Shown here piece by piece: positions 17,756 to 25,610 of a DNA stretch of 39,516 bases. A program made the translations under genes and the position numbers. The first letter of the stretch is position 1; each line of letters opens with the position of its first letter. The stretch lies in contig CALHVH010000003.1 in assembly GCA_938039225.1 (NCBI GenBank), positions 1 to 39,516 on the forward strand, given 5' to 3'. The DNA is from an uncultured Gammaproteobacteria bacterium (GTDB lineage Bacteria; Pseudomonadota; Gammaproteobacteria; Steroidobacterales; JABDMI01). The notes under the pieces were generated by a model. The model searched no databases. It was not told the DNA's origin and saw only the letters and a program-made list of their open reading frames with translations.

Positions 17756-19342
17756 TCAGGCTCCTTGTCTCGCAAGGTATTCATCATAAGTGCCATGGTA
17801 ATCATTGATCCCAGTCGGGGTTAACTCAATAATTCGGGTAGCTAGAGATGAAACAAATTCTCTATCGTGACTGATAAAGATTAAAGTGCCTTCGTAGTTT
17901 TCTAGAGCCAAGTTTAATGACTCAATAGATTCCATATCTAAGTGGTTGGTTGGTTCATCCAGTAATAAAATATTTGGGGTTTGTAACATTAACTTACCAA
18001 AAATCATGCGACCTTGTTCACCACCCGACAGAACTTGTACTTTCTTTTCGATATCATTCTGACTAAAGAGCAGTCGACCTAATACAGAGCGAATACTCTG
18101 TTCGTCATCTGTCACTTTACCCCATTGCTCCATCCATTCAAACACATGTAAATTCTTTTCAAATTCATGTGCATGATCCTGAGCATAGTAACCAATATTG
18201 GAATTTTCTGACCATTTAATGGTCCCTGCATTGGCCTCTAGGTCACCATAAAGGCAACGCATCAGTGTGGTTTTGCCAATACCGTTTTCACCAATAATAG
18301 CTATGCGTTCACCCACTTCAATATTAAGATTCAAGTTTTTGAATAGTTCTTCTTCAAAACTTTTTGCCAAGCCTTCAACCTCTAGAGCCATACGGAAAAG
18401 TTTTTTCTCCTGCTCAAAACGGATGTAAGGGCTTTTACGACTAGATGGTTTAATGTCAGCTAGAACAATTTTATCAATTTGTTTAGCACGAGAAGTGGCT
18501 TGTTTAGATTTTGATGCATTAGCCGAGAAACGACTTACAAAGGCTTTTAGCTCAGCAATTTGTGCTTTTTTCTTAGCATTATCTGATTGCATTTGCTCTC
18601 TAGCTTGAGTTGATGCCGTCATATACTGATCATAATTGCCAGGGTATAAATTAATGGCACCATAGTCTAAGTCAGCCATATGTGTGCACACGCTGTTTAA
18701 GAAATGTCTATCATGCGAAATAATAATCATGGTGCAGTTACGTGCACGTAAAACCTCTTCAAGCCATTGAATGGTATGAATGTCCAAGTTATTGGTTGGT
18801 TCATCCAAGAGCATAATGTCTGGTTCTGAAAAAAGTACCTGCGTTAATAGAACTCTTAGTTTCCAACCTGGGGCAACTTCACTCATTGGGCCGTAATGTT
18901 GTTCTTCAGGAATGCCTACCGCTAAAAGCAATTCACCTGCACGAGCTTCCGCTGTATAGCCATCCATTTCGGCAAACTCAGACTCTAATTCTGCCGCTCG
19001 CATACCATCGGCTTCGGTCATATTGGGATTATCGTAAATGGCGTCACGTTCAGACTTGACTGCCCAAAGTTCGACATGTCCCATAATAACGGTATCAATA
19101 ACGCTGTATTCTTCGTAAGCAAACTGATCTTGGCTTAGTTTGCCAATGCGTTCATGAGGGCCTTTAGATACATTGCCTGCTGTTGGCTCTAAATCTCCCC
19201 CAAGAATTTTCATGAAAGTGGATTTACCACAGCCATTTGCGCCAATTAAGCCATAGCGGTTGCCTTCGCCGAATTTGACAGAAACGTTCTCAAAAAGGGG
19301 TTTATCCCCGAATTGCATGGTGATATTAGAGGTTGCTAACAC
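17756..19342 (-). CDS. ybiT: ABC-F family ATPase YbiT
   Basis: 528 aa (E. coli YbiT is about 530). Two ABC domains without transmembrane segments. Domain 1: Walker A GANGCGKS 34-41, a degenerate signature SEVAPGWKLR typical of YbiT, and LLDEPTNNLD. Inter-domain linker about 240-310 rich in Lys/Ala (KKAQIAELKAFVSRF). Domain 2: GENGIGKTT, canonical LSGGEQGRM, LLDEPTNHLD. ABC-F proteins act on ribosomes as translation factors; YbiT's precise role is less defined than EttA's. Monocistronic, with the terminator downstream and a 201-bp leader region upstream. Confidence 0.92.
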   Translation of the reverse strand: MLATSNITMQFGDKPLFENVSVKFGEGNRYGLIGANGCGKSTFMKILGGDLEPTAGNVSKGPHERIGKLSQDQFAYEEYSVIDTVIMGHVELWAVKSERDAIYDNPNMTEADGMRAAELESEFAEMDGYTAEARAGELLLAVGIPEEQHYGPMSEVAPGWKLRVLLTQVLFSEPDIMLLDEPTNNLDIHTIQWLEEVLRARNCTMIIISHDRHFLNSVCTHMADLDYGAINLYPGNYDQYMTASTQAREQMQSDNAKKKAQIAELKAFVSRFSANASKSKQATSRAKQIDKIVLADIKPSSRKSPYIRFEQEKKLFRMALEVEGLAKSFEEELFKNLNLNIEVGERIAIIGENGIGKTTLMRCLYGDLEANAGTIKWSENSNIGYYAQDHAHEFEKNLHVFEWMEQWGKVTDDEQSIRSVLGRLLFSQNDIEKKVQVLSGGEQGRMIFGKLMLQTPNILLLDEPTNHLDMESIESLNLALENYEGTLIFISHDREFVSSLATRIIELTPTGINDYHGTYDEYLARQGA

Positions 19343-19404
19343 GGTATTTATCCTGATTTACGCTATATTGACGAAAAGCCAACATGAAATGAGTTGTTTG
19401 ACTG

Positions 19405-19424
19405 TATTGAATGAGAATTCAATA
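19405..19424. repeat. perfect 8-bp inverted repeat upstream of ybiT
   Basis: TATTGAAT-GAGA-ATTCAATA, arms perfect, 62 bp upstream of the ybiT start and within the 201-bp gap after the acetyltransferase stop. No T run follows on either strand, so it is not a typical terminator. Either an operator or a 5'-leader hairpin of the ybiT mRNA. The rest of the gap shows nothing assignable. Confidence 0.35.
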
Positions 19425-19543
19425 AGCTAAAATTAAGCTGCGCACTATGCCACAAATGCGCTTTAGAAGCACTAATAAAGGCTTATTTCTTTAAATTGAG
19501 TTTGCGAGGTACTTGAAAACCTGTCTAGGCCTAAACAATGCTA

Positions 19544-20026
19544 TCAAAGCCCTTTTTCCCAGAATTCAGCTTTGCCCATTTTTGGGTCAAGCTCATAACC
19601 TTCAAAACCAAATTTTTTGTACGAGCTTTTGGCTGGAGTATTCATTGACAGAACTTCCAATGTGAGTTTGCAGCAGCCGCGTTGCTTAGCAACTTCTTCA
19701 ACTTTTTCTAACATTTTTGTACTGATTTTTAATCCACGAAATTCTTTAGCTACGCCAACATCATGAATATTAATTATAGGTTTGCATTTAAAACTGGAAA
19801 AAGTTTGTAAGTTATTAACCAATCCAGCCGGTTTGTTATCCACATAAGCCAGCACGCTAAAGGCACCAACTTGTTTTGCTAATTCACCAGCGACTTTTTC
19901 TTGTATGCCTTCATCTAAAGGGGCATTAGCCCCCATGGGATCTTTGGCGTATTCATTAAGCAAAAAACCAATATCTTTTGCATGTTGAGGATTGTGGTAG
20001 TCAGCGATGAGTATTTCTATGTTCAT
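19544..20026 (-). CDS. GNAT family N-acetyltransferase
   Basis: 160 aa. The GNAT core is visible: a central strand followed by acetyl-CoA-binding motif A, INIHDVGVAKEFRGLKISTKML, where FRGLKIST replaces the usual RGxGxG/A. The last strand is KLTLEVLSMNTPAKSSYKKFGFEGY, the standard motif B. The substrate cannot be read from the sequence. Last gene of the operon running from 22047, 6 bp after the PaiB-family gene. In Bacillus subtilis PaiB is paired with the GNAT polyamine acetyltransferase PaiA; the pairing here is suggestive, but this protein is not clearly PaiA. Confidence 0.85.
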   Translation of the reverse strand: MNIEILIADYHNPQHAKDIGFLLNEYAKDPMGANAPLDEGIQEKVAGELAKQVGAFSVLAYVDNKPAGLVNNLQTFSSFKCKPIINIHDVGVAKEFRGLKISTKMLEKVEEVAKQRGCCKLTLEVLSMNTPAKSSYKKFGFEGYELDPKMGKAEFWEKGL

Positions 20027-20032
20027 GGTTAA

Positions 20033-20638
20033 TTATTTTATTAAAAGTGAGTTAATAAGATCGGCGGGCGAGTGGGTACTTCTTTGTATAAGTTTTTCTT
20101 TGGCAAGTTGCATATCTTGTGCGCTTTTATCTTGTGATAATTTAAAGCGTCCAATTAAGCTCTCTATTGTGATTTCGAACCCTAGAATGTAATCAATTAA
20201 GGATTGAATACGTTTTTCTTCCCGATTGAGAGAGTAGGGTTCAGCGCTGGTTTCTAAAAATCTTGTCATATTTTCAATAGAATCCAAAATTTCGGCATTA
20301 GTCTTTAATGTCTTAGTCATACCCTTGAGTTCTACTGTAATGTAATTCCAAGTTGGGAGCTGTGATGAAGCATAAACCTTAGGAGATATATAACAATCTG
20401 GACCTTGGAAGATGACGCTAATTTTTTGTGCATCGAATAGTTTGGACTGAGGATTATTTTTATCAATATGTCCGACTAAAACCCCATATTTTCCACGTTG
20501 AGTATCTAAAATTAATGGCAACTGAGTTATAAGAACATCATCCTCTGTTTTTGAAATCAAAGTTGCAAAAGGATAGGCTTGAATGACTCGATGAATTTTA
20601 TTTACATCAGTTTCTATATGGTGTTTTGGAGGATACAT
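20033..20638 (-). CDS. PaiB-family FMN-binding protein (putative negative regulator)
   Basis: 201 aa, full family length. The start MYPPKHHIETDVNKIHRVIQAYPFATLIS is characteristic of PaiB, as are HIDKNNPQSKLF, VIFQGPDCYISPKVY and LPTWNYITVELKG, which line the flavin-binding split-barrel. B. subtilis PaiB is reported as a negative regulator of protease and sporulation genes; no DNA-binding motif is obvious, so the name regulator is by homology only. Starts immediately at the end of the HIT gene and is translationally packed with it. Confidence 0.9.
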   Translation of the reverse strand: MYPPKHHIETDVNKIHRVIQAYPFATLISKTEDDVLITQLPLILDTQRGKYGVLVGHIDKNNPQSKLFDAQKISVIFQGPDCYISPKVYASSQLPTWNYITVELKGMTKTLKTNAEILDSIENMTRFLETSAEPYSLNREEKRIQSLIDYILGFEITIESLIGRFKLSQDKSAQDMQLAKEKLIQRSTHSPADLINSLLIK

Positions 20639-21094
20639 TTATTCTGCAGATATAATATTGTGTTGAATTAGATAATTTTTAATCTTATCCATTAAAGGTT
20701 GATCAATTGCTAAATCAAAGGGACGGGCATTTTCCCAATCATAAAACCACACTGGCTTAGTTTTTAATTCCTCGGCTTCATTGTCGTAGCGAGGAAATAT
20801 GTGACCATGCAGAGCGGGTTCAAGGTTGCCTAGAATTTCATAGTTAATTCTCTTGGCATTAGTTATAGCTAGCAAAGCATCACCAACTAAGCCCATTTCT
20901 TTATGAAAGACGGCACGCGTTTCAGTATCCATTGCATTTAAATCGTCCACCACTGGATCGGCCAATATTAAACAATAACCCGGTAAAAACTGCACATCGC
21001 CCATAACTAACCAACCCGATTGCAGTTTTGCAATAGCTTGAGCGTGAGTGCCAGCATGACATTCGCGAACTTTTTTATGTATAGCAGTTGGCAT
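20639..21094 (-). CDS. HIT family protein with altered histidine triad
   Basis: 151 aa. Histidine-triad superfamily (nucleotidyl hydrolases/transferases). The active-site block usually read as PHLHxHIIPR is here PALHGHIFPRYDNE (93-106): the first His is Ala94, while H96 (the usual nucleophile position) and H98 remain. The upstream GWLVMGDVQFLPGYCLILAD block corresponds to the nucleotide-binding strand. Gap of 2 bases to the upstream LOV-like gene and 0 to the PaiB gene, so cotranscribed. Probable AMP- or dinucleotide-cleaving enzyme; activity with the changed triad is uncertain. Confidence 0.85.
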   Translation of the reverse strand: MPTAIHKKVRECHAGTHAQAIAKLQSGWLVMGDVQFLPGYCLILADPVVDDLNAMDTETRAVFHKEMGLVGDALLAITNAKRINYEILGNLEPALHGHIFPRYDNEAEELKTKPVWFYDWENARPFDLAIDQPLMDKIKNYLIQHNIISAE

Positions 21095-21096
21095 GG

Positions 21097-22047
21097 CTAT
21101 TTTTTATCGGCAAAATTTATGAATTGGCGAGTATTACTACTCGCAAAGTGACGTTCATGTTTATCTAGTAAAAAATTAATCACATCCACTGGTTCTATTT
21201 TTACGGTTGGTTTTATAGCGACCGTCGTTAAGCTTACGCTTAAGAATTTCTCATCTGGTGAGTGAGGGTGGTGGATCGATAAATCCAAAACTTTGTTTGC
21301 TATATTAATTAAGTGATGTTGGTTTTCATCCGTAAAGTTTCCAAGCATTAGAGAAATAATACTATTATCTTGATAGCGGGCAACTGTGTCGCTTGCTCTC
21401 TTTAAAGTGGTGTTAATAATGTAAGCAATTCTCCTTAAAGCCGACTCAGCAGCTGCAGGTCCAAACGTTTTGGTATAGATATCAAAATTATCAGGAGTGA
21501 ATATGGCTAAAGAAATTTCACGCTCTTCGCGTAGCCAAATATTCCAAGCTCTTAGGTATTGAGTTTCAAAATATTCTTGTTTGTATATTCCGGTTTGTTG
21601 GTCTCGCTGGCTTATTACACGATTAGCTTTACGTTGTGTGCGAGCCAAATCATTTTCACTTATATTGCCTAAGTTCTCCATGCTGCCAACATAATGAGTA
21701 ATTTCGCCGCTCTCAGAATGTAATGGTCTAACGGTTAAACGATTCCAAAACGCCTCACCATCCTTAGTGTAATTTCTTAAAGTAACAACACAGCTTGTTT
21801 TTTGATTTAGGGCTTTGTGTAGATCTTTAAGAGCCGCTTGATCGTCGTCCTCGCCTTGCAAAAATCTTGGGTTTTTACCAATGACTTCAGTTTCATCGTA
21901 ACCAGTGATTTCACAAAATGCTTTATTCACATAGCAGATAGCCCAATCTGAAGCTAGGTTCTCAGTGATAATAATTCCAGAGTCATTATGATCAATTACT
22001 TGTTTAAATAAAATTTGGCCTAGCTCGTTCATACTAATTAAACCCAT
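21097..22047 (-). CDS. LOV-like PAS protein without photoactive Cys, fused to degenerate GGDEF domain
   Basis: 316 aa. PAS domain about 10-127 with strong LOV resemblance: YVNKAFCEITGY, GKNPRFLQGEDDD (57-69), LRNYTKDGEAFWNRLTVRPL, ITHYVGSMENL. The LOV hallmark GxNCRFLQ has Pro60 where the flavin-adduct Cys should be. The flavin-contacting Gln and the NY..DG..FWN positions are kept. The C-terminal region about 150-300 follows GGDEF topology (QQTGIYKQEYF, ISLAIFTPDNFDIYTKTFG, ALRRIAYII), but the signature is RYQDNSI (224-230) instead of RYGGDEF, so no diguanylate cyclase activity is expected. M6 is an alternative start. Heads the operon with HIT, PaiB and GNAT genes. Role unknown; a plain PAS with another ligand is possible. 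Confidence 0.82.
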   Translation of the reverse strand: MGLISMNELGQILFKQVIDHNDSGIIITENLASDWAICYVNKAFCEITGYDETEVIGKNPRFLQGEDDDQAALKDLHKALNQKTSCVVTLRNYTKDGEAFWNRLTVRPLHSESGEITHYVGSMENLGNISENDLARTQRKANRVISQRDQQTGIYKQEYFETQYLRAWNIWLREEREISLAIFTPDNFDIYTKTFGPAAAESALRRIAYIINTTLKRASDTVARYQDNSIISLMLGNFTDENQHHLINIANKVLDLSIHHPHSPDEKFLSVSLTTVAIKPTVKIEPVDVINFLLDKHERHFASSNTRQFINFADKK

Positions 22048-22111
22048 TTTTATAATTTTTAAGATTATAGCAAATTGTACAGTAACAAACCCTTAAGAAA
22101 AATTGATGATA

Positions 22112-22127
22112 TTTCTGTCCTCAGAAA
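22112..22127 (-). other. small hairpin in the hutI-LOV gap
   Basis: Perfect 6-bp inverted repeat TTTCTG-TCCT-CAGAAA just after the hutI stop. In the hutI direction it is followed by a T-containing but interrupted stretch, so it may be a weak terminator separating hutI from the 22047 operon. Confidence 0.3.
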
Positions 22128-22130
22128 GGC

Positions 22131-23330
22131 TTAATTACTTCTTGCATTACCTTTAAACCATACATTTTTAGGGTATATTCCACCTAGTTGATAGCATAGA
22201 AAATCTGGATTTGGTATGTCCCAGAGGGTCATATCTGCTTGTTTGCCTATTTCTAAACTGCCACAATGTGAGTCTAAGCCCAAGGCCTTGGCAGCATTTA
22301 ATGTGATGCCCATTAGGGCTTCTTCGGGGCTTAAGTTAAAAAGATGCACACTTAAATGTAAGGCAGTAAGAATACTTGGGATTGGAGCTGTGCCAGGATT
22401 AGTGTCGGTTGCGACCGCCATAGCAACTTTATGTTTGCGTAATAAATCAATAGGTGGTTTTTTGGTTTCTTGTAAGAAATAAAAAGCACTGGGTAATAGC
22501 ACAGCAATTGTTTTGTTTTTTGCCATAGCTTTGGCGCCATGTTCTTCTAGATACTCTAAATGGTCTGCTGATAAAGCACCTAATTCAGATGCGAAGGCCG
22601 CAGCTCGCTGATTGGATAATTGCTCTGCGTGAACTCGGGTCTTTAAATTATATTTTTTTGCTGCTGTAAATAACTTTTGCATGGACTCATTACTAAAAGC
22701 AATATGTTCATTGAATATATCTACTGCATCTGCAAGGTCTTCAGCGGCAATGTTTGGCAACATATTAGTAATAACATCGTTTAGATATTCTTGTTCAGTC
22801 AGTTCTTTTGGAATAGTATGGGCACCTAAAAAGGTGCTGACTACATTAAGCGCAAGAAGTTTATTTATCTTGCGAATTGCTCGTAGCATTTTAATTTCAT
22901 TTTCTAAATTTAATCCGTATCCACTCTTGATTTCTATAGTAGTTACGCCTTCAGATTGGAGGTTTTGAATACGTGGCAGACTCTGTCTAATCAGCTCATC
23001 TACACTAACCGCACTTACAGCTTTTACGCTGGCATGTATACCACCACCCGCAGCATGAATATCAGCATAACTAGCGCCTGTTATTCTCATCGTATGTTCG
23101 TGTGATCTGTCGCCACTAAAAACAATATGTGTATGACAATCAACTAAACCAGGTAAAAGACAAGCACCTTCTGCATCATAGTATTCTTTAGCTGGAAGAA
23201 GGCCAGTTTTACCCTTATCGCTTATTTCATTGATTTTTCCATTTAAAATGGCTATTTGATTGGCTGTAGAACGTTCACAATTATGTGACATCGGGTACAA
23301 TCTAGCATTATGTATAACTAAATCATTCAT
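22131..23330 (-). CDS. hutI: imidazolonepropionase HutI
   Basis: 399 aa, full length. Amidohydrolase-superfamily enzyme that opens 4-imidazolone-5-propionate to N-formimidoyl-L-glutamate in histidine degradation. Visible: LLPGLVDCHTHIVFSGDRSHE with metal His 66 and 68, GGGIHASVKAVSAVSVDEL, TTIEIKSGYGL, FLGAHTIPKE, VHAEQLSN, SADHLEYL, ATDTNPGTAPI. All are diagnostic of HutI. Divergent from hutF across 98 bp. hutH and hutU, which would supply its substrate, are not in the window. Confidence 0.96.
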   Translation of the reverse strand: MNDLVIHNARLYPMSHNCERSTANQIAILNGKINEISDKGKTGLLPAKEYYDAEGACLLPGLVDCHTHIVFSGDRSHEHTMRITGASYADIHAAGGGIHASVKAVSAVSVDELIRQSLPRIQNLQSEGVTTIEIKSGYGLNLENEIKMLRAIRKINKLLALNVVSTFLGAHTIPKELTEQEYLNDVITNMLPNIAAEDLADAVDIFNEHIAFSNESMQKLFTAAKKYNLKTRVHAEQLSNQRAAAFASELGALSADHLEYLEEHGAKAMAKNKTIAVLLPSAFYFLQETKKPPIDLLRKHKVAMAVATDTNPGTAPIPSILTALHLSVHLFNLSPEEALMGITLNAAKALGLDSHCGSLEIGKQADMTLWDIPNPDFLCYQLGGIYPKNVWFKGNARSN

Positions 23331-23428
23331 TTAAATTCTCAATGTTGTGAGTATGGGTTAAAGCTTTGGATTACCTAAAGTATTTTGTAAGTACTGCTAC
23401 ATTATAAACACACATAAAGTAATACGGT
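23331..23428. promoter_or_regulatory. divergent hutI/hutF promoter region
   Basis: This 98-bp gap must hold the promoters of both hut transcripts. AAAGCTTT (about 23360-23367) is a perfect 8-bp palindrome, and TGTA-N8-TACA occurs nearer hutF. Neither is a confident HutC site, and no clear -35/-10 pair was found. Only the positional argument is firm. Confidence 0.35.
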
Positions 23429-24775
23429 ATGACTCAATCGCTTAAGTTTGAATATGTTTTATGCGGCAATGAAATTCGCCACCATCAGGCCATTGAGTTT
23501 GACGCCGATGGGCGCATTATTAAAATCATTCCTACCGAAGCTAACCAATGTAAAAAAGGCTTGGCAGTACCCGGAATGCCTAATGCTCATAGCCATACAT
23601 TTCAAAGAGCTCTAACTGGCTTCGGAGAAAATCAAAGCCAAACTAATAAAGACGATAGTTTTTGGTCTTGGCGTGAAAACATGTACGCATTGGCGAATCA
23701 ATTAAACGCTGAACAACTTTATAATATTGCTCGTCAAGCTTTTATGGAGATGCTGCAGGCTGGTTATACCAGTGTAGCTGAGTTTCATTATTTACATCAT
23801 GATCAAGAGGGGCGAGCAACTTTTGCGATGGCAGATGCAGTGATGTTGGCTGCTCGAGACACAGGAATTCGATTACGTATACTGCCTGTCTTATATATGC
23901 GTGGTGGCTTTTCTATTCCTGCACAGCCAGAACATTTTAGGTTTGTAACCGCTAGTTTGTCTCAATATTGTAAATTACTAGAGCATTGCAGAAAACATAC
24001 AGCAACTGGAATCGCACCGCACTCTTTGCGTGCTGTACCTATTGAACATTTCCCAAAATTAGTTAAATACGCTGGAGCAATTTTGGGTAAAAAATTCCCT
24101 ATTCACATTCATATTGCGGAGCAGAAACAAGAAGTTCAAGATTGTTTGGCCGCTCATCAAAAATCTCCAGTGCAACTGTTAGCCGATACAATGGCATTAA
24201 CTTCGCAGTGGAATTTGGTGCACTCAACGCATATTAATGGGCGAGAGATGGATCTCTTAGCAAGGTCTAATGCTCAAGTGATTTTAACGCCTTTTACTGA
24301 GGCTTATCTTGGTGATGGGGTTTTTCCAGCCTCTCAGTTTGTAAAGGCTGGTGGCCGTTATGCGATTGGTTCTGATAGCAATACAAGAATCGATGTGCTT
24401 GGCGAACTGCGTTTACTAGAATACGCACAAAGACTCATATCAAGAAAGCGTTCACGTTTAGCAAACACTCAGGGCTTGGGTCAAAATATGTGGACAATGG
24501 CAGCAAAAACTGGAGCTAAGGCGGTACAATTTACTGTAGGTGAGATTCAAATAGGACATCATGCCGATTTAGTTGTGCTGGATACTGCTAGAGCCCCTTT
24601 GAATGGTTTACCAGTCGACAAATTGCTTGACGCGGCGGTTATTGGTGGCGCTAGAGATTTGATAAAAGAAGTCTATGTGGGAGGCGAGCAGGTTATTTTT
24701 GATAATGCCCATAGGTACTCTGAGGAAGTCAGTTTAAGCTTTGCTGAAACCATGCAAAGCTTAAAGATGCCTTAA
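23429..24775 (+). CDS. hutF: formimidoylglutamate deiminase HutF
   Basis: 448 aa. Amidohydrolase-fold enzyme converting N-formimidoyl-L-glutamate to N-formyl-L-glutamate and ammonia, the step that defines the five-step pathway known from Pseudomonas. Metal motif GMPNAHSHTFQRAL with H54 and H56, later SVAEFHYLHHD, GIAPHSLRAVP, HIHIAEQ, LVHSTHI and AIGSDSN with the catalytic Asp region. The tail GHHADLVVLD is the usual composite domain. Weak ribosome site. hutG follows after 21 bp. Confidence 0.96.
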   Translation: MTQSLKFEYVLCGNEIRHHQAIEFDADGRIIKIIPTEANQCKKGLAVPGMPNAHSHTFQRALTGFGENQSQTNKDDSFWSWRENMYALANQLNAEQLYNIARQAFMEMLQAGYTSVAEFHYLHHDQEGRATFAMADAVMLAARDTGIRLRILPVLYMRGGFSIPAQPEHFRFVTASLSQYCKLLEHCRKHTATGIAPHSLRAVPIEHFPKLVKYAGAILGKKFPIHIHIAEQKQEVQDCLAAHQKSPVQLLADTMALTSQWNLVHSTHINGREMDLLARSNAQVILTPFTEAYLGDGVFPASQFVKAGGRYAIGSDSNTRIDVLGELRLLEYAQRLISRKRSRLANTQGLGQNMWTMAAKTGAKAVQFTVGEIQIGHHADLVVLDTARAPLNGLPVDKLLDAAVIGGARDLIKEVYVGGEQVIFDNAHRYSEEVSLSFAETMQSLKMP

Positions 24776-24796
24776 GTCGTTTATCTTATTGAATCA

Positions 24797-25609
24797 ATGC
24801 ACTCATTTAATATAAGTAAGCCAACCCAGCCAAGACAAGCTATTGTTGCAAGTATTCCTCATACGGGAACCTTTGTGCCACAAGATATACAAGCACTATT
24901 TGCTTCCTCAAAAGTGGCTCAATTGCCTATGACCGATTGGTTTTTGCATGAACTCTATGACTTTTTGCCAGAACTAGGCATAAGCGTCATCTCTGCAAAT
25001 TACAGTCGCTACGTGGTTGATCTTAACCGTTCACCGGTTCCTCTAGAACTCTATCCAGGGCGTTTTGAAACTAAGTTAGTCTCTGATAAAGATTTTCAAG
25101 GCGAGCCAATTTTTTCATCTTATCCAAGTGACGATAAGATTGAATTTTATAAAAAAACTGTTCACGAGCCTTATCACACCGCATTGGATGATTTATTGCA
25201 AGAGGTAATAAACACCCGTGGCGAAGTGTATTTATTTGATTTGCACAGTATTGCCAAGCATGCCACTTTGATTCATGACGAGTTAGATAAGGATATTTAC
25301 CTAGGCAATCGTGATAATAGAAGTTGTTCAAGACACTGGCTTGAAACGGTTGAACAAGAGTTTGCTCAACAGAATCTTTCGTCTCAAAAGAATGCCCCGT
25401 ACAAAGGTGGTTATATTACGCATCATTACGGTTTAGCCAGTAATGTGCATGCGATACAAATAGAAATGAATCAAAGCTTGTATTTACCGCAAGAGACGGT
25501 GCTGCTTGAAGATTGTGAAAAGCTTGTGCAGAGTTCTGAATTCCGAACAACTAAAAACAATTTAAAAAAAATATTTAAGGCTTTAATCAGTCAATTAAGT
25601 GAACAATAA
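24797..25609 (+). CDS. hutG: N-formylglutamate deformylase HutG
   Basis: 270 aa. Hydrolyses N-formyl-L-glutamate to glutamate and formate, the last step after HutF. Features: IVASIPHTGTFVP near the N-terminus, TDWFLHELYDFLPELG, RYVVDLNRSP, EVYLFDLHSIAKH and GGYITHHYG followed by HAIQIEMNQSLYL, the zinc-dependent FGase pattern. Second gene of the hutF operon; its stop is 1 base before the next gene's ATG. Confidence 0.95.
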   Translation: MHSFNISKPTQPRQAIVASIPHTGTFVPQDIQALFASSKVAQLPMTDWFLHELYDFLPELGISVISANYSRYVVDLNRSPVPLELYPGRFETKLVSDKDFQGEPIFSSYPSDDKIEFYKKTVHEPYHTALDDLLQEVINTRGEVYLFDLHSIAKHATLIHDELDKDIYLGNRDNRSCSRHWLETVEQEFAQQNLSSQKNAPYKGGYITHHYGLASNVHAIQIEMNQSLYLPQETVLLEDCEKLVQSSEFRTTKNNLKKIFKALISQLSEQ

Positions 25610-25610
25610 C

